A stretch of DNA of 64,000 nt from Ochrobactrum sp. CM-21-5 (lineage in GTDB: Bacteria; Pseudomonadota; Alphaproteobacteria; Rhizobiales; Rhizobiaceae), in contig NZ_JACLZJ010000009.1 of NCBI RefSeq assembly GCF_014253075.1, positions 45,610 to 109,609 of the forward strand, in the 5' to 3' direction. Every line of letters starts with the position of its first letter. The stretch's first letter is position 1. The translations under genes and the position numbers were made by a program. This document shows, piece by piece, positions 23,094 to 31,320 of the stretch. The notes beneath the pieces were generated by a model. The model saw only the letters and a program-made list of their open reading frames with translations, did not search any database and had not been told where the DNA came from.

Positions 23094-23557
23094 TGGCGGT
23101 CAAGATCAAAGGTCTGGATCGCCTGCAGATAAAGCTGAAGAAATTCCCGGAAGTGGCTGAAAAGCTTGTCAAAGCCGCGATGGAGCAGGGGGCACAGGAA
23201 ATCGTCAACATGATGCAAAATCTGGTTCCCGTCGATGATGGTGAACTGATGGAGAGCATCGGGTGGACATGGGGTAAGGCTCCAAAACACAGCCAGCGCA
23301 TTGGCAGCGTGAAGTCTAACGATGGTAACCTGACAATCACCATCTATGCCGGCAATTCAAAGGTGCGTTATGCGCATCTGGTCGAATTCGGCAGCGCTCC
23401 ACACGTGAACGGTGGCATGTATCCGGGCACTTTTAATCCGGGCGCCAAGGCGCAGCCGTTCTTCTTTGTGAGTTTTCGTGCTAAGCGCCGCAGCGCAAAA
23501 GCTCGCGTATCTCGTGCCATTACAAAAGCGGCAAAACAGATTGCTGCTGAGAGATAA
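23093..23557 (+). CDS. HK97 gp10-like neck protein (helper)
   Basis: 154 aa from ATG 23093 (overlaps previous stop, TGATG). Basic start (KIKGLDRLQIKLKKFPEV), then HLVEFGSAPHVNGG and AQPFFFVSFRAKRR. Same order and motifs as the satellite protein at 8381, supporting functional exchange. Participates in head-tail joining. Confidence 0.85.
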   Translation: MAVKIKGLDRLQIKLKKFPEVAEKLVKAAMEQGAQEIVNMMQNLVPVDDGELMESIGWTWGKAPKHSQRIGSVKSNDGNLTITIYAGNSKVRYAHLVEFGSAPHVNGGMYPGTFNPGAKAQPFFFVSFRAKRRSAKARVSRAITKAAKQIAAER

Positions 23558-23637
23558 CACACCCGCATTAAACGGGCCAAACGGTGCCGGTCACACCGGG
23601 CCAATCTTATCCCTGCGCCGCTATTGAGGGGTGCCGA

Positions 23638-24363
23638 ATGACTGATGCTATATACGCTGGCGATGCCGGTTATTTCAAGACGTGCACATGCTGCGGAGAG
23701 ACTAAGGCAGCACAACGTTTTTCAAAGGAAAGGCGATGGGGCGACGGTTTCTGCTCATCGTGCAAGGATTATAAAGCATCATCAGCGCGAGAATGGGCAA
23801 AGAAGAATCCTGAACAGGTGAGCGGGCGGTACATGTCCCTATCTCCAGACCGGCGCGCAGACATTCAAAGAAAACGATTAGAAAAGTTACTGACAACCCC
23901 CGGAGCGATAGAAAAGACGCGCGAGAGGGCACGCGACTATTATGCCAAGAACCGTGAAAAAGTCTTAGCTCGCATGTCATCCCAGGAGGGGCGAGAATAC
24001 TCACGCATAAAGATGCAAGAAAAGATGAGAGATGATGCCTTTCGTCTGCATTCCAACATATCTAGGGCAATCAGGGCTTCCATTAAAGATAAATATCGAC
24101 GCCCTTGGGAAACCCTTGTCGGCTACAATCTGAATGAACTTATGACGCACATTGAGCGTCAATTCTTGCCTGGAATGACGTGGGAAAACCATGGGAAAGG
24201 CAAGGGGAAATGGCATATTGATCATATCGTTCCGCGATCATCATTCGGTTATGACAGTGCCGAACATCCTGATTTCGCGGCTTGCTGGGCCTTAGCCAAC
24301 CTACGCCCTTTATGGTCGGATGAAAATATACGCAAGCACGCCAAGCGCTTGTTCCTGATATAG
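23638..24363 (+). CDS. HNH homing endonuclease-like protein
   Basis: 241 aa from ATG 23638 (GAGGGG upstream). N-terminal zinc-binding segment TCTCCGETK ... CSSC, central basic repeats, and a C-terminal HNH: WHIDHIVPRSSF then FAACWALANLRPLWSDENIR. This is the stand-alone phage homing type, longer and different from the packaging HNH at 6706. It interrupts the compact gp10-tail terminator order and is more AT-rich than neighbours, so it is a recent insertion. Confidence 0.85.
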   Translation: MTDAIYAGDAGYFKTCTCCGETKAAQRFSKERRWGDGFCSSCKDYKASSAREWAKKNPEQVSGRYMSLSPDRRADIQRKRLEKLLTTPGAIEKTRERARDYYAKNREKVLARMSSQEGREYSRIKMQEKMRDDAFRLHSNISRAIRASIKDKYRRPWETLVGYNLNELMTHIERQFLPGMTWENHGKGKGKWHIDHIVPRSSFGYDSAEHPDFAACWALANLRPLWSDENIRKHAKRLFLI

Positions 24364-24372
24364 GAGGGCGTT

Positions 24373-24789
24373 TTGGACCCGGTTTTAGAACTTCAGGGCG
24401 CAATTATTCAGCGCTTGCGAAGCTTTCCTGCGCTTGTCTCCCTGATTGGCCAGCGCAGCTACGACAACCCACCGACGAATGATCAAGGGCAGATCTCGCC
24501 CTCAATTTTCCCCTATGTCAGTATCGGCGCGTCGAGCGCTCAGCAGGTAGATGCCGACTGTATTTTCGCTGACGATATCATTTTCCAGCTGGATGTCTGG
24601 TCGATTGAGCCAGCCAAAAAGCAGATGCGCGACGTCGCAAACGCAGTGCGTCTCGCAACACGAGGGTGGGAGCCTGTTTTGACCATCAACGCCCTCGTGA
24701 CATTCGAATATTGGCGAACTGACTACATCAAGGACGGCGCAATCAATCATGCGTCGGTTCGTTACACGGCGATTATCGAGCAGCCTTAA
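24373..24789 (+). CDS. Tail terminator, DUF3168 family
   Basis: 138 aa from TTG 24373 with a strong AGGAGG site at 24362. PVLELQGAIIQRLRSFPALV at the N-terminus and FQLDVWSIEPAKKQMRDVAN in the middle are typical of DUF3168 tail-completion proteins. It caps the tail tube. No satellite counterpart. Confidence 0.85.
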   Translation: MDPVLELQGAIIQRLRSFPALVSLIGQRSYDNPPTNDQGQISPSIFPYVSIGASSAQQVDADCIFADDIIFQLDVWSIEPAKKQMRDVANAVRLATRGWEPVLTINALVTFEYWRTDYIKDGAINHASVRYTAIIEQP

Positions 24790-24828
24790 GGCCCCCCCGC
24801 GCCGATCACCCCAAAAATCTTTCTGTAC

Positions 24829-24851
24829 GGCTGCCCTTTGGGTGGCCTTTT
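24829..24851 (+). terminator. Terminator before tail tube gene
   Basis: GGCTGCCC-TTT-GGGTGGCC (two G-U pairs) followed by TTTT. Confidence 0.6.
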
Positions 24852-24867
24852 CGTATTGGATCACTCC

Positions 24868-25317
24868 ATGACAGCTGCTACCACGATCAAAGGCGGCAAG
24901 GTCCGCGTCAAGATCGGCGACGATGCAACGCCGACCGTGTATACCGCACCGTGCGGCTTCACGCAGAAGTCGATCACACTTTCGAAAAACCTCAATGAAG
25001 TTTCAATTCCCGATTGTGAAGACCCCGACAAGGTGGATTGGATTGGACGTGACGCCGCATCGCTCTCAATGAGCATCAGCGGTGAAGGTGTCTTGGCTTC
25101 CGAATCCGTAGAAACGTGGCTGGATGCTTGGGAAAGCATCGATTCTGTACCGGTCCAAGTCGAGATCGTTTTCCCGGCCAAGACTTACACGTATACCGGC
25201 AAGATGCATGTCGAAAGCCTTGAAATCGGCGCTAACAATGGCGAGCGAGCCACAAACAACGTTTCGCTGCAGTCAGACGGCGAAATGGTCCGCGTCTCGG
25301 CGCCGACGGCTCCATAA
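24868..25317 (+). CDS. Major tail (tube) protein
   Basis: 149 aa from ATG 24868. Beta-rich tail-tube family: VRVKIGDDATPTVYTAPCGF, SMSISGEGVLASESVETWLD and AKTYTYTGKMHVESLEIGA. Stop overlaps the chaperone start (TAATG). It is the only tail tube gene in the window, so satellite tails with their own tape measure would still be built from this protein. Confidence 0.88.
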   Translation: MTAATTIKGGKVRVKIGDDATPTVYTAPCGFTQKSITLSKNLNEVSIPDCEDPDKVDWIGRDAASLSMSISGEGVLASESVETWLDAWESIDSVPVQVEIVFPAKTYTYTGKMHVESLEIGANNGERATNNVSLQSDGEMVRVSAPTAP

Positions 25318-25757
25318 TGAGCAGAGACGCTAAGGTTGAGCTCGACTGGGCGGACGGTACTTATACCTTCCGCCTCGGTTGGGGCGAATTGGAAGCATTG
25401 CAGGAGGCGTGCGACGCCGGCCCTTGGGTCATTCTGGAGCGGCTTTTCACCAAACAATGCCGCGTCGGAGATATCGCCCATGTGATCCGGCAGGGACTGA
25501 TTGGTGGAGGCTTGGAGCCCACGGCGGCCACGAAACTGGTGCGAACCTACATCGAAAAACGCCCACCTGCTGAGAACATCGTATTCTCCACCATCATTTT
25601 ACAGGCTGGTATTCAGGGCGTGCCGGAGGAGCCGGTGGGGGAGCCAGCGGCGGCAAATCAGACGGAGAACGGCTTGATAGTCTCCCCAACGGAAAAGTCA
25701 GATTTGCCGCGGTCTACGGCAACGGCGCGGCGCTCGGCTTCACGCCGCAAGAAGTAA
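25317..25757 (+). CDS. Tail assembly chaperone, GTA family (helper, frame 0 product)
   Basis: 146 aa with TAC_11 features (FRLGWGELEALQEACDAGPW and GLIGGGLEPTAATKLVRTYI). From about residue 108 the frame-0 sequence turns into basic low-complexity (TARRSASRRKK). Frame -1 instead encodes a protein-like sequence that runs on to 25882. A slippery-like GGGGGAG is at 25637-25643. Siphophages normally make a short and a -1 frameshifted long chaperone here (lambda G/GT), so both products are expected. Confidence 0.85.
   Translation: MSRDAKVELDWADGTYTFRLGWGELEALQEACDAGPWVILERLFTKQCRVGDIAHVIRQGLIGGGLEPTAATKLVRTYIEKRPPAENIVFSTIILQAGIQGVPEEPVGEPAAANQTENGLIVSPTEKSDLPRSTATARRSASRRKK
25637..25643 (+). promoter_or_regulatory. 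Candidate -1 ribosomal frameshift site GGGGGAG
   Basis: Frame-0 codons are GTG GGG GAG. Slippage by -1 gives GGG GGA and opens a frame with no stop until 25880-25882. The heptamer is not the ideal X-XXY-YYZ, but resembles lambda's G-GGA-AAG. Confidence 0.5.
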
Positions 25758-25762
25758 GGCGA

Positions 25763-25882
25763 ATGTCCATGTGGCAGTTCATGGCTGCCGTTGACGGTTA
25801 CGTCAAAGCCAACTCGACTGACGATGGCGGTTTGAGCCAGGCGGAAAAAGACGAGCTTTGGGAGTGGGTGAGCGAGGGGTAG
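25763..25882 (+). CDS. TAC_6-like chaperone extension (-1 frame)
   Basis: The conserved part begins MSMWQFMAAVDGYVKANSTD and ends ELWEWVSEG, matching small GTA-type Phage_TAC_6 proteins (39 aa). It could be translated from its own ATG at 25763, but the same frame is open upstream through VRFAAVYGNGAALGFTPQEV back to the slippery site. It is therefore more likely the C-terminal part of a frameshifted product. The first moron gene follows, convergent, 1 nt after. Confidence 0.7.
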   Translation: MSMWQFMAAVDGYVKANSTDDGGLSQAEKDELWEWVSEG

Positions 25883-25883
25883 G

Positions 25884-26516
25884 TCATCTGCGGCGGTAGT
25901 GGGGGCGAACATAAGTGCCATTTCGGCGATAATAGCCGCGAACAAAAGTAGATCCGCCCCCGTAAGAGCTGTACGATCTGCTATAGCTAGGTGCCCACGA
26001 TCCATAACCATCGTAACCGCCGGCCCGAGACGCCGCGCTTCTAGCGCCACAACGGCGTCCTGCTGCATCTAGACTATCCGGTGTAGGGCAATTGCCAGTA
26101 TAAACTCGCGATGAAGGGTAGCTTGGTGAGGCCAATGCATAGGAAGGATACGATGAGCTCAGAACCGTCCCAGCATTATTCCCGAAGGCTACCACTCCGC
26201 GTTTCCCGTCGGATGTAGTGAAGGAGCCGGTACCGCTCATGCCATCGCGCGCGCGGGTGATGACGGCTGATCCATAACGACCGTCACTGCACGTCACGGG
26301 TATGGTAATTGTCGGACTTGTATCAAGTGCGTCGTAAGTTCCATTGCACGACAGAGTGCCGCCCGGTTGTGAAAGCTGAAAAGTTCCGCCTGAAATCGCT
26401 GCAGTGGCCGTCCCGGTCAAGGCGGTCCCGTCCTCAAATCTCGCGGCGGTAGGCAGAGTGATGCTCCCGCAGCCAGCCAAACCAACTAACGTCAAAAGCA
26501 TAACGCTTCGCATCAT
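25884..26516 (-). CDS. Lipoprotein moron, possible superinfection-exclusion factor
   Basis: 210 aa from ATG 26516 (GGGAGGGG upstream). Signal peptide with lipobox LAGC, then an N-terminal beta domain (LTGTATAAISGGTFQLSQPG) and a Tyr/Ser/Arg-rich tail (SWAPSYSRSYSSYGGG). Oriented against the tail operon with its own promoter, so expressible in the lysogen. Phage-encoded lipoproteins at this kind of position often block DNA entry of related phages. That role is inference. Confidence 0.65.
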   Translation of the reverse strand: MMRSVMLLTLVGLAGCGSITLPTAARFEDGTALTGTATAAISGGTFQLSQPGGTLSCNGTYDALDTSPTITIPVTCSDGRYGSAVITRARDGMSGTGSFTTSDGKRGVVAFGNNAGTVLSSSYPSYALASPSYPSSRVYTGNCPTPDSLDAAGRRCGARSAASRAGGYDGYGSWAPSYSRSYSSYGGGSTFVRGYYRRNGTYVRPHYRRR

Positions 26517-26581
26517 TACCCCTCCCAAGTTCTTCCCCGTCTGAACTAAGCAAGGATGAGGCGAAGAGTCGAGGGGGGATT

Positions 26582-26926
26582 CTACTTAAACGGATTCAGC
26601 GACTTTGCGCCTTTGGCCCTAGGATCAATGGTCAAGGTATATGCGCCACCCGGCAACTTGTAAGGCGCACATCGTTGTAAGGCTCGGTTGAGCGATTCCA
26701 CGCCAGCCTTCCCAACCCCGTCTTTCGGGAACTCTTTGGCGGTAACATCCGACAAATCCCCGTCTTTATCCAGTTCGACAGAGAGAACGATCTTGCTTGC
26801 CAATTTCATTGAAGCAGGCGGGTTCCAGCACTCCAGCGCAGCCCGCGCGAACGCATCGTTCTGCTCATTAGCTTGCGCGGGCATTGCCATAACGGCGGCA
26901 GCAATCACCAAAAAACATACTCTCAT
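26582..26926 (-). CDS. Secreted TonB-C-like small protein (moron)
   Basis: 114 aa. Signal peptide MRVCFLVIAAAVMAMPAQA with AxA-type cleavage site. The mature part (SKIVLSVELDKDGDLSDVTA then ALQRCAPYKLPGGAY) has the fold signature of TonB/TolA C-terminal domains. Second leftward gene between chaperone and tape measure. May interfere with Ton/Tol-dependent phage uptake or colicins. Good ribosome site GGGAGG. Confidence 0.65.
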   Translation of the reverse strand: MRVCFLVIAAAVMAMPAQANEQNDAFARAALECWNPPASMKLASKIVLSVELDKDGDLSDVTAKEFPKDGVGKAGVESLNRALQRCAPYKLPGGAYTLTIDPRAKGAKSLNPFK

Positions 26927-26940
26927 GGAGCCTCCCTGCC

Positions 26941-29358
26941 ATGGCCACTAACCTTGAATCTCTTGTCGTTCAATTTTCTGCCGATTTCAAGCGATTGGAG
27001 AACGCTATCAATCGTCAGCGCGGGCAGTTCACGCGGCAGATGCGCCAGATGGAGAAGTCCGCAGATGTCAGCGTACAGCGTATCAACGCGGCGCTTGGCA
27101 ATATCGGCAAGGGTACGATGCGAGACCTAGCGGCCCCTTTGACCGGCATTACTGCCGCGTTGGGTACGCGAGAGTTGATGCAGTACGCGGATGCTTGGAC
27201 GCAGGCTGGAAACCTTATCCGCGCGTCCGCGACTGCTGCGGGCGTTGGTGCTCGGTCGTTGAATGAATTGAAGGACGGGGCGAACGAGGCACGCACCAGT
27301 CTGGAGACCTATACGGAGCTTTATGCTCGTCTGATCAGATCTGCGTCTGGCGTTGCCAAATCCGAAGAAGAGATCGCGCTCGCCACAAATCTGGTCGCCA
27401 AGGCGATGAAAGCTGGCGGCGCGTCAGCACAAGAACAGCAAGCCTCGCTTATCCAGCTTGGTCAGGCACTGGGCTCGGGCGTGCTGCAGGGTGACGAGCT
27501 CCGGTCATTGCGTGAAAACGCGCCAGTCATTGCGAAGGCAATCGCTGACGAATTTAAGGTTTCTATCGCCGGGCTTAAACAGCTTGGCGCCGATGGGAAA
27601 CTGACGTCCGACCGGGTGTTTAAGGCTATCCTGAACGCTCAGAAGCCAATCGAAGCCCAGTTCAAAGCAACGAACGCGACGATTGCCGACGCTTTCACTC
27701 AGCTCAACAACGAATTCACGGCTTATATCGGCAACGCTGACAAATCGGCGGGCGCAAGTGCGCAGTTGGTTCAGGCGCTGCAGTACGTTGCGGACAACTT
27801 CAAGGAAATAGCCGACGTCGTCGCCGCCTTCGCGACTGTGCTGATTACTGCTTTCACCGGACGGGCAATCGCTGGGGTGGTCGTCGGACTTGGTCAGGCT
27901 GTCGTTGCATTGGGCTCATTCCTGACAGCACTTCGCACAGGTACGAGCGTAGTTGCAGCGTTCAGCGCGTCTCTCGGCCCGATTGGGCTTCTTGCAGGTG
28001 CAGCTGCTGGGGCGGTTTACCTGCTCTACAACAATATGTCGTCCGGCGATCAAGCCGCTAAATCCTTCAGTGAATCGGTCGATGGGAACAAGGTTGCGCT
28101 TGAAAATGCAGCTTCAGCTTCTCGTCAGTACCAGACGGAACTTGTCAAGCAGATCAGCTTGCAACTTGAGGCGGCCAAAGCAGCCTATGCGCAGGCAGAC
28201 GCTGACTTTTCGGCGGCGAATGCACGCGCACAAGGCTTTCGAAAGCTAACTGGGCTCAAGTTCGAGCCACTTGAGTATGCAGCAGACCAAGCATTGGCAA
28301 ACGCCGACGCTCTCGGTTTTGCAGTCGGGAAGCTGGAAGACCAGCAGAAAAAGGCTCAGCAGATACTCGCCTCGACGCCATCTGGCTACGGCGGCGGCAT
28401 CGCGGCTACACCAGACGACAAGAAAAAGGGCCGCACGAAGAAGACACCCGCTGAACGGTTCGACGGTGACATTCAGCGTATCGCCGACCGCACCGCCGCA
28501 CTTGTTGCAGAGACAGAAGCGCAGCGCCAAATCAACCCGCTGATAAATGACTATGGCTATGCCATGGAGAAGGCGCGCACGGAGCAGGAACTGCTCAATG
28601 CGGCGCAAAAGGCGGGTGTTGCGCTCACTCCGGAACTGCGAGCACAAATTGCGCAGACGGCGGACCAGTGGGCGCTTGCCAGTGCCGAGGCTAACAAGCT
28701 GGCCGAGGCGCAGAACCGGATCAAAGAAACCGCGGAAGACATGGCGGCTTTCCAAAAGGATCTGGTCGGTGGGATTGCTAACGATTTTATCAATGGCGCC
28801 AGTGCCGCCGAAACCTTTGCTAACGCGCTCGGGAAGATCGCTGATAAACTGATTGAAATCGGCCTTGCGAATATCTTCGATACTGACAAAGGCGGCTTCG
28901 ATTTATTCGGTGCTCTGGGTGGCATCTTCCGTAAAAACGGTGGACCGGTAAAGCGCGCAGGCGGTGGCATTGTTCGCGGTCCTGGCGGGCCGCGTGGCGA
29001 CAAAATCCCGGCGATGCTGAGCGATGAGGAATTCGTCGTAAATGCGGCAGCTACGAAGCGCAACCGTGCCTTGCTGGAAGCCATTAACAGCGGTCGTGTC
29101 ATCGGGCTTAAGGATGGCGGCTCACCTTTGCGCGCGCCATCCATGCCGATCCTGCGGTCATCTGCTGCGACGCAGCAAGCGCAATCCGGCATTGCCGACG
29201 TTCGTGTCTTTGTGGATCGCGACGGCAACTGGCAGGCCGAGGTAGAACGCATCTCGCAGCGCAACGTCAAACAGGGACTGGCTTCCTACGACAAGTCTGG
29301 AGCCGTTCGAACAGCGCGCGATCTAAGGCAGGTGAACTCGAGAGGACTGGCAAAGTAA
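26941..29358 (+). CDS. Tape measure protein (helper)
   Basis: 805 aa. N-terminal tape-measure domain (ASLIQLGQALGSGVLQGDEL), a central hydrophobic region (FATVLITAFTGRAIAGVVVG) that inserts into membrane during DNA entry, then long helical and Gly-rich tail. About 67 residues longer than the satellite homologue. Last base overlaps the next start. Confidence 0.93.
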   Translation: MATNLESLVVQFSADFKRLENAINRQRGQFTRQMRQMEKSADVSVQRINAALGNIGKGTMRDLAAPLTGITAALGTRELMQYADAWTQAGNLIRASATAAGVGARSLNELKDGANEARTSLETYTELYARLIRSASGVAKSEEEIALATNLVAKAMKAGGASAQEQQASLIQLGQALGSGVLQGDELRSLRENAPVIAKAIADEFKVSIAGLKQLGADGKLTSDRVFKAILNAQKPIEAQFKATNATIADAFTQLNNEFTAYIGNADKSAGASAQLVQALQYVADNFKEIADVVAAFATVLITAFTGRAIAGVVVGLGQAVVALGSFLTALRTGTSVVAAFSASLGPIGLLAGAAAGAVYLLYNNMSSGDQAAKSFSESVDGNKVALENAASASRQYQTELVKQISLQLEAAKAAYAQADADFSAANARAQGFRKLTGLKFEPLEYAADQALANADALGFAVGKLEDQQKKAQQILASTPSGYGGGIAATPDDKKKGRTKKTPAERFDGDIQRIADRTAALVAETEAQRQINPLINDYGYAMEKARTEQELLNAAQKAGVALTPELRAQIAQTADQWALASAEANKLAEAQNRIKETAEDMAAFQKDLVGGIANDFINGASAAETFANALGKIADKLIEIGLANIFDTDKGGFDLFGALGGIFRKNGGPVKRAGGGIVRGPGGPRGDKIPAMLSDEEFVVNAAATKRNRALLEAINSGRVIGLKDGGSPLRAPSMPILRSSAATQQAQSGIADVRVFVDRDGNWQAEVERISQRNVKQGLASYDKSGAVRTARDLRQVNSRGLAK

Positions 29359-29969
29359 TGGCTGAACTACTTCCGACTGGCCTTCGTTATCAGCCGACTT
29401 TCCCGGTCTTGAATCGCCCGGTTTCCATGTCTCAGTACGGGGATCGGGCGATTTCAGCGATTGAGAACGGCGACCCGTTCTGGACGTGGACTGCGAAAAT
29501 TACCGACTTGACGAATGCCAAGCGCAATTTGCTCGAGGCGTTCATTGATCGTTGTCGGGGTGGGCAGGTTACGGTGCACTATACGCCTAAGCATGTTTGC
29601 ATCCCGCAAGCCTATTGGGGTGATGCGAACAACTCGGCGATTACCGGTACGGCAACTTTGGGCGCGATCAACGGCAACACGCTCACGCTTAACGGCGTGG
29701 CAGTTGGTTTGAAGCTGATGAACGGCGACCTGGTTGGCATTACGATTGGCGATTACAACTTCATCGCTCGCGTCGTCACGAATGCCACAGCCGCAAGCAC
29801 AAGCATGCAGGTGAAGATCGAGCCGTTCTTGCCATCTTACATCACGGTCGGCGCGACGGTCCGATTCAAGAACCCGGTAATGAACATGCGGCTGATGCCG
29901 AAGACGTGGGAAATCGGCGAAGGGAAATTTCCCGATGCGTCGTTTCAGTTGATTGAGGTGCCGAGGTAG
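29358..29969 (+). CDS. Distal/minor tail protein
   Basis: 203 aa, directly after tape measure. N-terminal part (YQPTFPVLNRPVSMSQYGDR) and a central beta insert with NSAITGTATLGAINGNTLTL resemble minor tail proteins preceding tail-tip genes. Probably part of the tail-tip hub. Exact family uncertain. Confidence 0.7.
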   Translation: MAELLPTGLRYQPTFPVLNRPVSMSQYGDRAISAIENGDPFWTWTAKITDLTNAKRNLLEAFIDRCRGGQVTVHYTPKHVCIPQAYWGDANNSAITGTATLGAINGNTLTLNGVAVGLKLMNGDLVGITIGDYNFIARVVTNATAASTSMQVKIEPFLPSYITVGATVRFKNPVMNMRLMPKTWEIGEGKFPDASFQLIEVPR

Positions 29970-29974
29970 TCGCC

Positions 29975-30208
29975 CTACCGTTGCCGTCGCGCACGAATAG
30001 CGCGAACCCACGTGTTGTTGAACATAATAGCCCCGATGACCAACGCGACAGCGCCGATGGCTATCATGCCGATTGCAACGCCCTGGTCTCCGAACTGCTG
30101 ATATAACCAGCCCGTTTTTTCTACTGATTGGGCTGGATTTCCAAGGCGAAGAACACCTTGGATCAAGGCACCAAAACCGACAATCAACATGCAAACACTT
30201 CTAATCAT
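29975..30208 (-). CDS. Small two-helix membrane protein (moron)
   Basis: 77 aa with two transmembrane helices (MLIVGFGALIQGVLRL and IGMIAIGAVALVIGAIMF) and a basic C-terminus (RAIRARRQR). Leftward, between two tail genes, so independently expressed. Envelope-acting exclusion function is possible; no family recognised. Confidence 0.6.
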   Translation of the reverse strand: MIRSVCMLIVGFGALIQGVLRLGNPAQSVEKTGWLYQQFGDQGVAIGMIAIGAVALVIGAIMFNNTWVRAIRARRQR

Positions 30209-30269
30209 GCCGGCCAGATATCATCTGGGCGCGGTTCAATCCACCCTTTCGATGATTTGGCGGTAACTA

Positions 30270-30836
30270 ATGGCCTTCCCAGCACGTCTACAGCAATTGC
30301 TCGACGAGGGCAGGGGCAAGATAGCCTCGGCCGTCAAAGTCGAATTCGGTACCGGCACCTATGGCTTTTTCTCTGGCAAGGGGAGCGTGAGTTATGCTGG
30401 CCTTACGTACAACGGAAACACGCTGATCGACATCGACGAGCCTATGTATGCGCTCGGTACGGCTGCCCAGCCGGTGACGATGCGGTTGCCTGCCGCTGCT
30501 GATTTTGAGCTCACACCCGACAAGCTGAAGCTGATTGAGCAGGAAGACTACAAGAACCGTCCTGTCACGTTCTACGACTTCTATTTCGATCCCGACACGA
30601 ACGCTTTCCTTCATGCAGAACCGACCTGGTACGGCTATGTCGATACCATCGATCACCGCGAGGAAGGCGACAATGTTTGGTTAGAAGGCAATATCGAGAC
30701 CGGTGCAGTCGACAATTTCCGCGAAGGCTATCGTTATGCCTCGCACGAGGATCAGCAGCTTGTGTCGCCCGGTGACATGCTTTTCGAGTATGCAGCGAGG
30801 ATCAAGAATGAATTCTTCAAAATCAAATTCGGCTAG
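30270..30836 (+). CDS. Tail-tip protein (DUF2163-like)
   Basis: 188 aa. FPARLQQLLDEGRGKIASAV then VKVEFGTGTYGFFSGKG is typical of the tail-tip protein encoded just before the NlpC-like peptidase in GTA/lambda-like tails. Overlaps the next gene by 29 nt. Confidence 0.7.
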   Translation: MAFPARLQQLLDEGRGKIASAVKVEFGTGTYGFFSGKGSVSYAGLTYNGNTLIDIDEPMYALGTAAQPVTMRLPAAADFELTPDKLKLIEQEDYKNRPVTFYDFYFDPDTNAFLHAEPTWYGYVDTIDHREEGDNVWLEGNIETGAVDNFREGYRYASHEDQQLVSPGDMLFEYAARIKNEFFKIKFG

Positions 30837-31245
30837 GGTGCAAGGCTGGGATCGGGCGTTGGAAGACCTTGCGACGGCTCATGTATCGATCACGCCGGAA
30901 TGGGGCGTTTCAGACTGCCTCATGACTGCCGCCGATGCCATCAAGGCCGTAACCGGCGAAGATCCGCTTGCGGAGTTTCGCGGCAAGTACAAAACCGAAG
31001 CCGGTGCAGCCCGCAAGATGCGCGCCAATGGCTGCGAGAACGTCAAGGACGTGCTCGAAACCTATCTCCAGTTTGAACCGGTCAATCGGCTCTCTGCTCG
31101 CCGTGGCGACGTCGGCGTGATGCTCATCAATGATGAATACGTCGCCGGGTTCATTTGTGGATCGGGCTTCGCGGTCAAACAGCCGCATGGGCTTAAGTTC
31201 TTTCCGGTGACCGATATCGAGCAGGCCTACAAGGTCGGCAGCTAA
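30808..31245 (+). CDS. DUF6950-type tail protein, NlpC/P60-like position
   Basis: 145 aa from ATG 30808 (GAGG 7 nt before). N-terminal WGVSDCLMTAADAI carries a Cys-Asp pair similar to tail peptidases; GYKTEAGAARKM-like segments follow (FRGKYKTEAGAARKMRANGC). Such proteins occupy the lambda gpK position and may open the cell wall on entry. The histidine of a full NlpC triad is not obvious, so activity is uncertain. Confidence 0.7.
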   Translation: MNSSKSNSARVQGWDRALEDLATAHVSITPEWGVSDCLMTAADAIKAVTGEDPLAEFRGKYKTEAGAARKMRANGCENVKDVLETYLQFEPVNRLSARRGDVGVMLINDEYVAGFICGSGFAVKQPHGLKFFPVTDIEQAYKVGS

Positions 31246-31271
31246 CCACCACTACAATTTGCGCCTTTCAA

Positions 31272-31296
31272 GGTCCGCCAGCAGCGGGCCTTTTTT
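31272..31296 (+). terminator. Rho-independent terminator
   Basis: GGTCCGC-CAGCA-GCGGGCC followed by TTTTTT, between the tail-tip peptidase and the J-like gene. Confidence 0.8.
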
Positions 31297-31320
31297 GTTG
31301 CGCCTGCATGAGGCCCTCGT

